Source of the DNA: Mesorhizobium loti
Lineage (GTDB): Bacteria; Pseudomonadota; Alphaproteobacteria; Rhizobiales; Rhizobiaceae
Assembly: GCF_013170705.1 (NCBI RefSeq)
Contig: NZ_CP033334.1
Coordinates: forward strand, 3,945,501-4,009,500
Length of the DNA: 64,000 bases
Direction of reading: 5' to 3'
Part shown: piece by piece, positions 56,582-64,000 of the stretch
Position numbering within the stretch: the stretch's first letter is position 1
Layout of the letters: each line of letters begins with the position of its first letter
Translations under genes and position numbers: made by a program
The notes under the pieces: model-generated
What the model saw: only the letters and a program-made list of their open reading frames with translations
What the model was told of the DNA's origin: nothing
Databases searched by the model: none

Positions 56582-59031
56582 GCTCTCAGTCTTTCGTTCT
56601 TCGGATCCCACAAAGGTTCATCCTTCTGCACGACCGCCTTGAAACGGTCGCCGAAGATTTCGACCTCGACCGATGTGCCGGGCTCGGTCAAATCCATGCG
56701 CAACATGCCGAGCGCGATGGACTTGTCGATGCGATGGCCCCAGCCGCCCGACGTGGTCTCGCCGACGATCTGGCCGCCGTGCCAGAGCGTCGACATGTAG
56801 GGCGCGTCGCAATCGCCGGGATCTTCGACGACCAGCGTGACGAAACGCTTCTTCACGCCTTGCTGCTTTTCGTTCTGCAGTGCGGCCTTGCCACGGAAGT
56901 CGGGCTTTTCCCATTTGACGAAGCGCTCGAGGCCGCCTTGCAGGATCGAATAGTCGGTCGACAGATCGCCCTTCCAGGTTCGGTAGCCCTTCTCGAGCCG
57001 GAGCGAATCCAGCGCGTACATGCCGAACGGCTTCAGACCATGCTTCTGGCCGGCCGCCCAGATGGCGTCGAAGATGGCTGATGTGTCGCCGACCTTGGTG
57101 TGGATTTCCCAGCCGAGTTCGCCGGCGAAGGAGACGCGCACCAGCTTCACCCAGCGACCGGCTATTTCTGCTTCCTGGTGTGTCAGCCACGGCAAGGCGA
57201 GGTCGGCGTCGCAGACATCGGCGAGAATCTTGCGCGAGTTGGGGCCGGCCAGGATCTGGGTGGAATAGTCCTCGGTGCGGTCGGTCAGCGTGAAGGCCGC
57301 ATCCCCAGGCATGCGCGATTTCAGCCACTCGAAATCATGCCATTGCGCGACGGCCGCGGTGATCAGCGTCATCTGGTCCTCGCCATGGCGCACCACCGAC
57401 ATTTCGGTGACGATGCGGCCCTTGTCGTCGGCGAAATAGACCAGCCCGATGCGGCCGGGCCTGGGCACCAGTCCGGTGACCTGCAGGCTCAGCCATTCGG
57501 CGGCACCGGGGCCTTCCAGGTTGAAGCGTGAGAACCCCGGCAGGTCGAGTATGCCGGCGGCGTCGCGCACCGCCAGGCACTCCTCGCGCACGCGGTGTTG
57601 CCAAGGCCCGTCGCGCCGGAAGGTCAGCGTCGCCTCCTCGGAAATGTCGTCGCCGGGCTGCGCGTACCATGTGGCGCGTTCCCAGCCATTGTAGGCGTCG
57701 AAGCGGCCGCCGAGCGCCTTGGTGCGGTTGTGGATCGGCGACAGTTTCCTGTCACGGCCTTCCGGCCAGGCATGGCGCGGGAACTGGATGGCGTATTCAT
57801 TGCCGTAGATTTCCAGGCCCTTGGCGACGCAATAGTCCGGCGCCGAGGCAAAGGACGTGAAGCGGCGCGGGTCGCAGGACCACATGTCCCATTCGGTCTG
57901 GCCTTGCGTGACCCATTCGGCCAGCACCTTGCCGGCGCCGCCGCCCTGGGCGATGCCGAAGGTGAAGACGCAGGCCTCGAAGGCGTTGGGCACACCGGGC
58001 ATCGGGCCGATCAGCGGGTTGCCGTCCGGCGCATAGGGGATCGGGCCGTTGATGACCTTGGACAGGCCGGCGGTGCCAAGGATCGGCACGCGGGCGACGG
58101 CATCGGCCAGGTAATGTTCCAGCCGGTCGAGATCGTCGGGGAAGAGTTGGAAGGAAAAGTCCTCCGGCATCGGATCGTTGGGGGTGGCCCAATGCGCGCG
58201 GCAATTGCGCTCATAGGGACCGAGATTCATGCCGGCCTTCTCCTGGCGCAGATAGTAGGAGGTATCGACGTCGCGCAGCAGGGGCAGCTTCCTGCCCTGT
58301 TCCTTCGACCACGCGGCGAGTTCGGGGATCTCCTCGAAGAGGATATACTGATGGCTCATTACCATCATCGGCACTTCGCGGCCGAACATTTTGCCCACTT
58401 CGGCGGCGCGGTAGCCGGCGGCGTTGACGACGATTTCGCAGCGGATCTCGCCTTGCGGCGTGGCAACCACCCATTCGTCCTTCTCACGGCGCACGCCGGT
58501 AACAGGGCAGAACCGGATGATCTTGGCGCCCATGTCGCGCGCGCCCTTGGCCAACGCCTGGGTCAACTGCGCCGGGTCGATGTCGCCGTCGCTCGGGTCG
58601 TAGAGCGCGCCTTCCAGATCGTGCGTCTCGATGAAGGGATAGCGGCGCTTGATCTCATCGACACCGACCACGTCGATGTCCATGCCCTGGTAGCGGCCCA
58701 TGCCCTTGGCGCGCTGGAACTCCTGCATGCGCTCCTTCGAGTGGGCGAGACGCAGGGAACCGGTGACGTGATAGTTCATGGGATAGTCGACAGCGTCGGC
58801 CAGGCCCCGGTAAAGCTCGGTCGAATAGCGCTGCATGTTCATCAGCGACCATGACGAGGAGAAGGTCGGTACATTGCCGGCGGCATGCCAGGTCGAGCCG
58901 GAGGTCAGCTCGTTCTTCTCCAGAAGCACGCAATCGGTCCAACCCGCCTTGGCCAGATGATAGAGCGAGGAGGTGCCGACGACGCCACCTCCGATGATCA
59001 CCACGCGTGCCGTGCTCGGCAAACCCGCCAT
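56578..59031 (-). CDS. dimethylglycine/sarcosine dehydrogenase-like flavoprotein (copy 2)
   Basis: An 817-residue paralogue of the protein at 52043-54505 with the same two-domain plan: FAD oxidase domain (VVIIGGGVVGTSSLYHLAKA; flavin-linked His in TSGSTWHAAGN) and GcvT-like folate domain (VRDAAGILDLPGFSR, FAGELGWEIHT, SLRLEKGYRTW). The two copies differ widely in sequence, so they likely act on different N-methyl substrates, for example dimethylglycine and sarcosine. It is the first structural gene, directly after the regulator. Confidence 0.9.
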   Translation of the reverse strand: MAGLPSTARVVIIGGGVVGTSSLYHLAKAGWTDCVLLEKNELTSGSTWHAAGNVPTFSSSWSLMNMQRYSTELYRGLADAVDYPMNYHVTGSLRLAHSKERMQEFQRAKGMGRYQGMDIDVVGVDEIKRRYPFIETHDLEGALYDPSDGDIDPAQLTQALAKGARDMGAKIIRFCPVTGVRREKDEWVVATPQGEIRCEIVVNAAGYRAAEVGKMFGREVPMMVMSHQYILFEEIPELAAWSKEQGRKLPLLRDVDTSYYLRQEKAGMNLGPYERNCRAHWATPNDPMPEDFSFQLFPDDLDRLEHYLADAVARVPILGTAGLSKVINGPIPYAPDGNPLIGPMPGVPNAFEACVFTFGIAQGGGAGKVLAEWVTQGQTEWDMWSCDPRRFTSFASAPDYCVAKGLEIYGNEYAIQFPRHAWPEGRDRKLSPIHNRTKALGGRFDAYNGWERATWYAQPGDDISEEATLTFRRDGPWQHRVREECLAVRDAAGILDLPGFSRFNLEGPGAAEWLSLQVTGLVPRPGRIGLVYFADDKGRIVTEMSVVRHGEDQMTLITAAVAQWHDFEWLKSRMPGDAAFTLTDRTEDYSTQILAGPNSRKILADVCDADLALPWLTHQEAEIAGRWVKLVRVSFAGELGWEIHTKVGDTSAIFDAIWAAGQKHGLKPFGMYALDSLRLEKGYRTWKGDLSTDYSILQGGLERFVKWEKPDFRGKAALQNEKQQGVKKRFVTLVVEDPGDCDAPYMSTLWHGGQIVGETTSGGWGHRIDKSIALGMLRMDLTEPGTSVEVEIFGDRFKAVVQKDEPLWDPKNERLRA

Positions 59032-59051
59032 GTTCTTCTCCCAAACTGAAC

Positions 59052-59639
59052 TTAGTATACGGGTGGTGAAACCACCCAGATGATCACTGCGGGCTCGGTG
59101 CCCGGATTGCGCCAGCGATAGGGCTTGCCTTCGAAGCGGAAGGAATCGCCTTCGCCGAGCCGGTGCCAGACGCCCGCTATCTCGATTTCGAAAATACCCG
59201 AGGCGATATAGCCTGCTTCCTCGGTCGGTCGCAGTTGCTCGGTCTTCATCTCCGCGCCCGCCGCGAAGATCGAGCGCACCATCTCGAAGCTACCACCGAG
59301 ATCGGGCGACAGGAGTTCTTCCACCAAGCCGGTCTCGCTGGTGCCAAGCGTGCGGCGCCGGCCGGCGCGCACGACCACGCCGCGTTCGCTCTCGACAGGC
59401 ACGTCGTGGCTGAAGAACAGGCTGATCGGCACGCCGAACAGCTCGGCGAAGGCCCTGAGATCGCTCAGCGATGGCGTCGACAGGCCACGCTCGACCTGGC
59501 TGACCCAGCCGACCGAGCGGCCAAGTTTCAGCGCGATCTCAGCCAGCGTCAGCCCGCGCGCGCGACGCAGCGCCCTGATGTCGCCGGCCAGAACGCGTTC
59601 GTCAGGTCCCTGCAATGTTCGTGCGGTAGTGGAGGGCAA
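59052..59639 (-). CDS. XRE-family regulator with C-terminal cupin domain
   Basis: A 195-residue regulator. The helix-turn-helix (about 20-75: IRALRRARGLTLAEIALKL, VGWVSQVERGLSTPS) is followed by a cupin sensor domain (about 120-190) with EMKTEQLRPTEEAGYI and GDSFRFEGKPYRW. This layout is common in regulators of amine and polyamine catabolism. It heads the demethylation operon in the same direction, 20 bases before the next gene, so it probably controls its own operon. An inverted repeat at 59671-59696 is a candidate binding site. Confidence 0.9.
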   Translation of the reverse strand: MPSTTARTLQGPDERVLAGDIRALRRARGLTLAEIALKLGRSVGWVSQVERGLSTPSLSDLRAFAELFGVPISLFFSHDVPVESERGVVVRAGRRRTLGTSETGLVEELLSPDLGGSFEMVRSIFAAGAEMKTEQLRPTEEAGYIASGIFEIEIAGVWHRLGEGDSFRFEGKPYRWRNPGTEPAVIIWVVSPPVY

Positions 59640-59670
59640 AACGCTCTCTTTGTGAAAATTTCATCCCGAA

Positions 59671-59696
59671 TTTCATGAGAAATCAAGCTCATGAAA
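59671..59696. promoter_or_regulatory. inverted repeat, probable operator for the XRE-cupin regulator
   Basis: TTTCATGAG at 59671-59679 is exactly repeated in reverse at 59688-59696 (CTCATGAAA), with eight bases between. A further TTTCAT half-site lies at 59660-59665. They sit 32 bases upstream of the regulator start, in the space shared with the divergent nitroreductase gene, and may control both. Confidence 0.5.
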
Positions 59697-59819
59697 AAAT
59701 CAAGTGGATTTTCACCGATGCTCAAGATTTGCTTGCAGGATTTTGGCGGTTCATGCAAAGGCTCCGCCGCGAGCGGCGAGTGGGGACGTCCGATCGACAA
59801 AAAGGCTAAGGGACGGCCC

Positions 59820-60524
59820 ATGCTGGAAAAGAAGGCTCGAATCGCGGGGGATGCCGAGATCGTCGACGAGGCGATCATGTCGCGCCGTTCCGTGCGCGCA
59901 TTCCTGCCCGACATGATCGACGACGACACAATCCGGGACATTCTGGCGGTTGCGGCGCGCGCGCCGTCCGGCACCAACATGCAGCCGTGGCGGGTCTACG
60001 TCACCAAGGGCGAGACCAAGCAGCAGATCTCCGATGCCATCCTGAATTCCGGCATCCGCGCCGAAAAGGCCGACTGGGACGAGTATCGCTACTATCCCAC
60101 CCAGTTCTTCGAGCCGTATCTTACCCGCCGCCGTGCGAACGGTTTTGGCCTCTACGGCGCGCTCGGGATAGGCCGCCGGGAGGTGGACAAGATGCGCGCC
60201 CAGCATGACCGTAACTTCGTCTTCTTCGACGCGCCGGTCGGCATGATCTTCACCATCGATCGCCGGCTCAACCAGGGCTCGTGGATCGACTACGGCATGT
60301 TCCTGCAGAACATCATGGTCGCGGCGCGGGGCCGGGGCCTGCACACGTGCCCGCAGGCGGCCTTCGCGCCCTATCACCGGCAGATCCGGCCAGTACTCAA
60401 CATTCCCGACGAGGAGATTGTCGTCTGCGGCATGGCGCTTGGTTACGAAGACACCTCCAAGCCGGAAAACGCCTTCCGTACCGACCGCGTGCCGCTCGAA
60501 GAGTGGGTGACGTTCAGCGAATAG
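59820..60524 (+). CDS. nitroreductase family protein
   Basis: A 234-residue FMN-dependent oxidoreductase. The N-terminal SRRSVRAFLPDMIDDDTI and APSGTNMQPWRVYV motifs bind FMN, and the C-terminal GMALGYEDTSKPENAFRT is the usual end of the family. The ATG at 59820 has AAGGGA upstream. Longer frames to 59691 run through the operator region. Substrates could be nitro compounds, quinones or flavin. It is divergent from the demethylation operon. Confidence 0.9.
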   Translation: MLEKKARIAGDAEIVDEAIMSRRSVRAFLPDMIDDDTIRDILAVAARAPSGTNMQPWRVYVTKGETKQQISDAILNSGIRAEKADWDEYRYYPTQFFEPYLTRRRANGFGLYGALGIGRREVDKMRAQHDRNFVFFDAPVGMIFTIDRRLNQGSWIDYGMFLQNIMVAARGRGLHTCPQAAFAPYHRQIRPVLNIPDEEIVVCGMALGYEDTSKPENAFRTDRVPLEEWVTFSE

Positions 60525-60552
60525 AGCGCCGCCGAAAAGACTTGGCCGTCGG

Positions 60553-61995
60553 CTATTCCGTGTTCATCTGCATGCCGTGCCCGCTGACATGGGCGCCGTC
60601 CTGCGGCGTCAGCTTGAGGTAGGCGAGCAGCGCGCAGAGCGTGATGGCGCCTTCGATCGCGAACAGGATCCGGAAATCATTGGTCACGGCAGGGCCGCCG
60701 CCGGCCAGGAACGACAGCATGGCCGCCGCAAGGCCGACGCTGATGGCCACCGCCAGCTGCCAGAGGATGTAATAAAGGGCGCTGAAGCGGGCCAGCTGTT
60801 CGGGGGCGATGTCGGAATAGGCGAGGTTTCCGGTCGAGGCCCACTGGATGGAGCGGAAGACGCCGAAAACAAAGATGTAGCCAAGCACGATCCAGACCGG
60901 CGTCGTGGCCTGCATCAAGGCGAAGCCCGCGACCATCGCCGCCACAACAGGCGTGTTGAAGACCAATACGCGGCGAAACCCGAACCGGTTGAGAACGCGT
61001 GGCATGAAGAAACGCATGACGACCGAGCCGAGCGCGGCAACGAAGGTCAGCGATCCCGCCTGCACCGCGCTCATGCCGAAGCCGAGCTGGAACATCAGCG
61101 GCAGCAGGAAGGCGACGGAACTGAGCCCGATCGTGTCCAGGCCGCCGCCGGTGAGAAACGAGATTCGGAAGGTGCGGATGCGCAGCAGCTTGAGGTCGAG
61201 CAGGGGATTGGCCACGCGCAGGCAGTAGAGCGAGGCAATCGACAGGATGACGACAGCCAGCGCCAGTTCACCGGCGATCATGCCGCCGGCGGCATCCTTG
61301 GCGGCAAGCGAGTCCATGCCGAAGACAAGCAGGACCATGCCGCTGCCGACGAGCAGGAAGCCTGGAAAATCGAAGCGCGTGCGCACCGGCTTGGTCACTG
61401 TCGGGAACAGTGAGGCGGCAAGGATCGCCGCCGCCAGCGCGAACGGCACATTGATGAAGAAGATCCAGCGCCAGGAAATGTAGGTGGTCAGCGCGCCGCC
61501 GACGAGCGGCCCGACCAGTGGTCCGGTCTGGCTGGCCACCGAGATATACATGTTGATCTTCAGCGTCCGGTTGCGCGGAAAGCTCGACAGGATGACGACC
61601 TGGCCGAGCGTGCCCATCAGCGCGCCGCCAAATCCCTGCAGCGCGCGGGCGCCGACCAGCGTCCAGATGTCGTTCGACAGGCCGCAGAGCGCCGATGAGG
61701 TGGCGAACACCAGCAAGGCAAAGCAGTAGACGTTGCGCAGGCCGAAGCGGTCGGCCGCCCAGCCGCCGAGCGGCATCGAGATGATCAGGCTGGCGACATA
61801 GACGGTGATCAAGAGGCCAAGCTGGCTGGGCGGGCGAGCGAGGCTTTCGCCGATGCCGGGCAGCGCCGTCACCACGACATTCTGGTCGAGGCTGGTCATG
61901 AACACGCCGCAAGCGACCGTCAGCGGCAGCAGAAGCAAGGCTCTGGCCGACACATCGGCGCGATCCGTGGCGCCGGCGGATATTTCTGCGGTCAT
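60553..61995 (-). CDS. MFS transporter, DHA2 (14-helix) drug-efflux type
   Basis: A 480-residue permease with about fourteen helices. MTSLDQNVVVTALPGIGESL is the DHA2 motif D region. GGWAADRFGLRNVY (motif A) and ALQGFGGALMGTLGQVVILS (motif B/C region) follow. It is likely a proton-linked exporter of unspecified toxic compounds. It lies convergent with the nitroreductase gene (28 bases between stops). Confidence 0.88.
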   Translation of the reverse strand: MTAEISAGATDRADVSARALLLLPLTVACGVFMTSLDQNVVVTALPGIGESLARPPSQLGLLITVYVASLIISMPLGGWAADRFGLRNVYCFALLVFATSSALCGLSNDIWTLVGARALQGFGGALMGTLGQVVILSSFPRNRTLKINMYISVASQTGPLVGPLVGGALTTYISWRWIFFINVPFALAAAILAASLFPTVTKPVRTRFDFPGFLLVGSGMVLLVFGMDSLAAKDAAGGMIAGELALAVVILSIASLYCLRVANPLLDLKLLRIRTFRISFLTGGGLDTIGLSSVAFLLPLMFQLGFGMSAVQAGSLTFVAALGSVVMRFFMPRVLNRFGFRRVLVFNTPVVAAMVAGFALMQATTPVWIVLGYIFVFGVFRSIQWASTGNLAYSDIAPEQLARFSALYYILWQLAVAISVGLAAAMLSFLAGGGPAVTNDFRILFAIEGAITLCALLAYLKLTPQDGAHVSGHGMQMNTE

Positions 61996-62160
61996 GGGGA
62001 TGTTCGAACCAAACGACTGTGCCGACTCTTAAGACGGGATTTGTACCCCTTGGACCGTTTGGGCGGCCGCGTGGTTCATCATGGGCGCCTGCGGCAGGAT
62101 TCTCTAGCGGCAGAACGCCTTGGCGTTGATGCCAGAGCGCTCCTTACGCCGCTCTACCGT

Positions 62161-63066
62161 TCAACCGTCAAGCAGATGCTGAAGCCGCGACCGCAACCAT
62201 TGGTGCGCCGGATCGCCATCGCGTCGCTTGTGCCAGATTTGCGTGAATTGAAAGGCCGGAACTTCGAAAGGTGGAGCGAAGACGCAGAGCCCATCGCCGG
62301 GCGCCGGCAGTATCCGGCTGGCGACTGTAAGCACCAGGTCGGTGCCGGCGATCAGGCGTGGCGCCACGCCCCAATGCGGGAGGACGAGACACAGCCGCCG
62401 CTTGTGACCCAATTCGGCCAGGGCCTTGTCGACCTCGCTCTGACGCTCGGGCCGCAAATCGACCAGGGCGTGCGGCCGCTCCAGATAGGTAGCAAGATCC
62501 ATCGTTTGCCTGCCGCCAAGGCTTGCGGTATCGGCGAGACAGGCAAAGTGCTCGTCGAACAGCCGATGCGAGCGCACGGATCGGTCCAAGCCCGGAAAAA
62601 CACCAAAGGCAAGATCGATCTCGCCGTCGATGATTTGCGAAACCATCACTTCGCGGCTCGCCTGGCTGACCACGAGGTCGACATTCGGTGCCCGCGCCCG
62701 CATGAGCGGCAGAAGGGCCGGCAGGATGACCGCGGCGCCATAGTCCGACATGGCGAGCCGAAACGTCCGGCGCTCCCTTGCCGGGTCGAAGCCGGCCGGT
62801 GCCAGAAGGTGCCGCATGCGATCGAGCGCCTCGGTGAGAGCCGGCGCGATTTCCATGGCGCGTGCCGTCGGCTCGAGGCCACCTTGCCGCCTGACCAGGA
62901 GCGGGTCGTCGATAAGGTGGCGCAGCCTGGCAAGCGCATGGCTGACGGCGGGCTGGCTTTTGTTCAACCGGATTGCCACCCGCGAGACGTGGCGTTCGGC
63001 CAGCAAGGCCTCCAGCACGACGAGCAGGTTCAGATCGATACCAGCGAGATCATTCATTTGATGCAT
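62161..63066 (-). CDS. LysR family transcriptional regulator
   Basis: A 301-residue regulator with the N-terminal winged helix (LNLLVVLEALLAERHVSRVA, LNKSQPAVSHALARLR) and a substrate-binding domain (about 90-300). It is divergent from the DMT transporter and VOC genes, the usual arrangement for control of a neighbour. The start is the ATG at 63066 (MHQMND), with another ATG three codons later. A 7-bp inverted repeat lies between the two genes. Confidence 0.9.
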   Translation of the reverse strand: MHQMNDLAGIDLNLLVVLEALLAERHVSRVAIRLNKSQPAVSHALARLRHLIDDPLLVRRQGGLEPTARAMEIAPALTEALDRMRHLLAPAGFDPARERRTFRLAMSDYGAAVILPALLPLMRARAPNVDLVVSQASREVMVSQIIDGEIDLAFGVFPGLDRSVRSHRLFDEHFACLADTASLGGRQTMDLATYLERPHALVDLRPERQSEVDKALAELGHKRRLCLVLPHWGVAPRLIAGTDLVLTVASRILPAPGDGLCVFAPPFEVPAFQFTQIWHKRRDGDPAHQWLRSRLQHLLDG

Positions 63067-63071
63067 ACTAT

Positions 63072-63098
63072 GCGTATGAAAATGGAATTTCCATACGC
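63072..63098. promoter_or_regulatory. inverted repeat between LysR and DMT genes (candidate LysR box)
   Basis: GCGTATG at 63072-63078 and CATACGC at 63092-63098 are exact reverse complements separated by 13 bases. A further TATGC stretch lies close by. Located in the 77-base divergent spacer next to both start codons, they form a plausible operator. Confidence 0.5.
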
Positions 63099-63143
63099 AA
63101 GGTTGATGACCTAATTCGGCATGATCGATATGGAGATAAGATC

Positions 63144-63656
63144 ATGCCCAGCAGTTTTTCCTTTCTGATCGCCGCCTTGCTGGCCGGGGCGGTCGTCCCG
63201 TTCCAGGCAGGGGCGAACGCGATGCTTGGCCGCCTGCTCGGTCATCCGCTCTGGGCAACCTTGGTCTCGCTGGGTGTTAGCGTTGTGCTGATCGTTCCGG
63301 TCATGATCGCTTTCAGGGTGCCGGTTCCGACCGTCGGGATGGCGCTCAAAGGTCCGTGGTGGATCTGGATCGGCGGTGCGGCAGGCGTGGTCTACATCAC
63401 CGCCGCATTGCTTCTGGCGCCGAAACTCGGTGCCGCGAGCTTCATCGTCGCCGTCATTGCGGGCCAAATGGTCGCGTCGCTGGTCATCGATCATTTCGCC
63501 TTGATGAGCCTTGCCCATCGGCCGGTAAACATTGCTCGGTTTGCCGGATTTGCACTGATCATCGGCGGGCTCGTCGTGACGCAATGGGCAAGCGCGATTG
63601 CGCCACGGGCGGCCCAGTCCGATTTCAATCCGGTCCAAAAAGGAGACAGCAAATGA
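63144..63656 (+). CDS. DMT (DUF606/YdcZ-type) family transporter
   Basis: A 170-residue membrane protein with five predicted helices and the family segments VPFQAGANAMLGRLLGHPLWA and LAPKLGAASFIVAVIAGQM. Half-size DMT proteins of this kind usually work as dimers; substrates are unknown. GGAGATAAGATC precedes the ATG at 63144. Longer upstream frames lie in the LysR gene. The VOC gene overlaps its stop by four bases. Confidence 0.88.
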   Translation: MPSSFSFLIAALLAGAVVPFQAGANAMLGRLLGHPLWATLVSLGVSVVLIVPVMIAFRVPVPTVGMALKGPWWIWIGGAAGVVYITAALLLAPKLGAASFIVAVIAGQMVASLVIDHFALMSLAHRPVNIARFAGFALIIGGLVVTQWASAIAPRAAQSDFNPVQKGDSK

Positions 63657-64000
63657 AAGCTCATCCCGTTCTGCGCGTGGCGCGGCCAACGAACGATCTC
63701 GCCGAGGTAGCCCGCTTCTACCGGGATGGTCTCGGTCTCCAGGAGCTGTTTCGCTTCAGCGACCACGATGGCTTCGATGGCGTTATGCTCGGGCAGCCCG
63801 GCGACGCCTATCATTTCGAATTCACCCACGCGCATGGCCACGATGCCGGCAAGGCGCCCACGGCAGACAACCTGGTCGTCTTCTACATGCCGGATAGCGA
63901 CGCCTGGGAAGCCGCCATCCAGCGCATGAAGGACCACGGCTATGCCACAGTTCCGTCTTTCAATCCCTATTGGGACAGGCATGGCGTCACCTTCGAGGAT
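63653..64000 (+). CDS. VOC/glyoxalase family protein (truncated by window end)
   Basis: The first 116 residues of a VOC-fold protein are visible: MKAHPVLRVARPTNDLAEVARF and FYRDGLGLQELFRF, then DAYHFEFTHAHGHDAG and YWDRHGVTFED. The paired beta-alpha-beta repeats and the spacing of His/Glu positions are typical of the bleomycin-resistance/dioxygenase-like group. Its ATG overlaps the DMT gene stop (ATGA), so the two are co-translated and likely under the LysR regulator. The C-terminus is outside the window. Confidence 0.88.
   Translation, partial: MKAHPVLRVARPTNDLAEVARFYRDGLGLQELFRFSDHDGFDGVMLGQPGDAYHFEFTHAHGHDAGKAPTADNLVVFYMPDSDAWEAAIQRMKDHGYATVPSFNPYWDRHGVTFED

Noticed and set aside
52043..59031. 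DMSP demethylase (DmdA) as identity for the two flavoproteins
   Set aside because: DmdA is a shorter GcvT-type protein without the N-terminal FAD oxidase domain. Both proteins here have the flavin domain and the flavin-linking histidine.

Overview
The window reads as a high-GC alphaproteobacterial chromosome of the order Hyphomicrobiales, most likely Mesorhizobium or a close relative. The evidence is the rhizobial order nuoABCDE-F-orf-GHIJKLMN-birA-rnj-mce-DUF1467-proS-lolCD, the long C-terminal extension on NuoE, the short ProRS without an editing insertion, and several Mesorhizobium-type palindromic intergenic repeats. The genus is inferred from recognition, not from a search. I see no transposase, phage gene, CRISPR array or rRNA.

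Layout. (1) 1-15602: the respiratory complex I operon from the end of nuoA to nuoN, with one extra gene between nuoF and nuoG. (2) 15607-22901: housekeeping genes birA, ribonuclease J, methylmalonyl-CoA epimerase, a DUF1467 protein, a probable trans-acting sRNA on the minus strand, proS and lolCD. (3) 22902-26421: a gene-poor stretch with a 28-codon mini-gene, a membrane metalloprotease-like gene, lipB, tRNA-Leu(GAG) and a decayed histidine kinase. (4) 26422-31572 (minus): a serine-cycle-like cluster, luxR-type regulator, sga, mcl, mtkA, mtkB. (5) 31990-38008: mgtE, a MerR regulator, membrane enzymes, an MFS transporter and a Rieske oxygenase. (6) 38168-43061: a cobalamin riboswitch, cobalt transporter cbtBA, and cobU, cobO, cobD, cobC with a coupled phosphatase. 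(7) 43086-45112 (minus): parD with a frameshifted parE, a creatininase-family hydrolase and RidA. (8) 45380-51930: a tightly packed ABC transporter, amidohydrolase, FAD oxidase and twin quinone-reductase operon. (9) 52043-59639 (minus): an operon with two dimethylglycine/sarcosine dehydrogenase-like flavoproteins, a homocysteine S-methyltransferase-family enzyme, an aminotransferase and an XRE-cupin regulator. (10) 59820-64000: nitroreductase, DHA2 transporter, LysR regulator, DMT transporter and the start of a glyoxalase-family protein.

How it fits together. The first quarter is core energy metabolism. Much of the rest handles one-carbon and methylated nitrogen compounds. The malate thiokinase / malyl-CoA lyase / serine-glyoxylate aminotransferase set moves carbon between malate, glyoxylate and glycine/serine. 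The minus-strand operon at 52-59.6 kb could strip methyl groups from betaine-like compounds down to glycine. The creatininase, RidA, ABC transporter, deaminase-like hydrolase and oxidase genes look like an uncharacterised catabolic system for a small N-heterocycle or cyclic amide. The cobalamin block is under a B12 riboswitch at its start. These pathway links are inferred from gene neighbourhood and family membership only.
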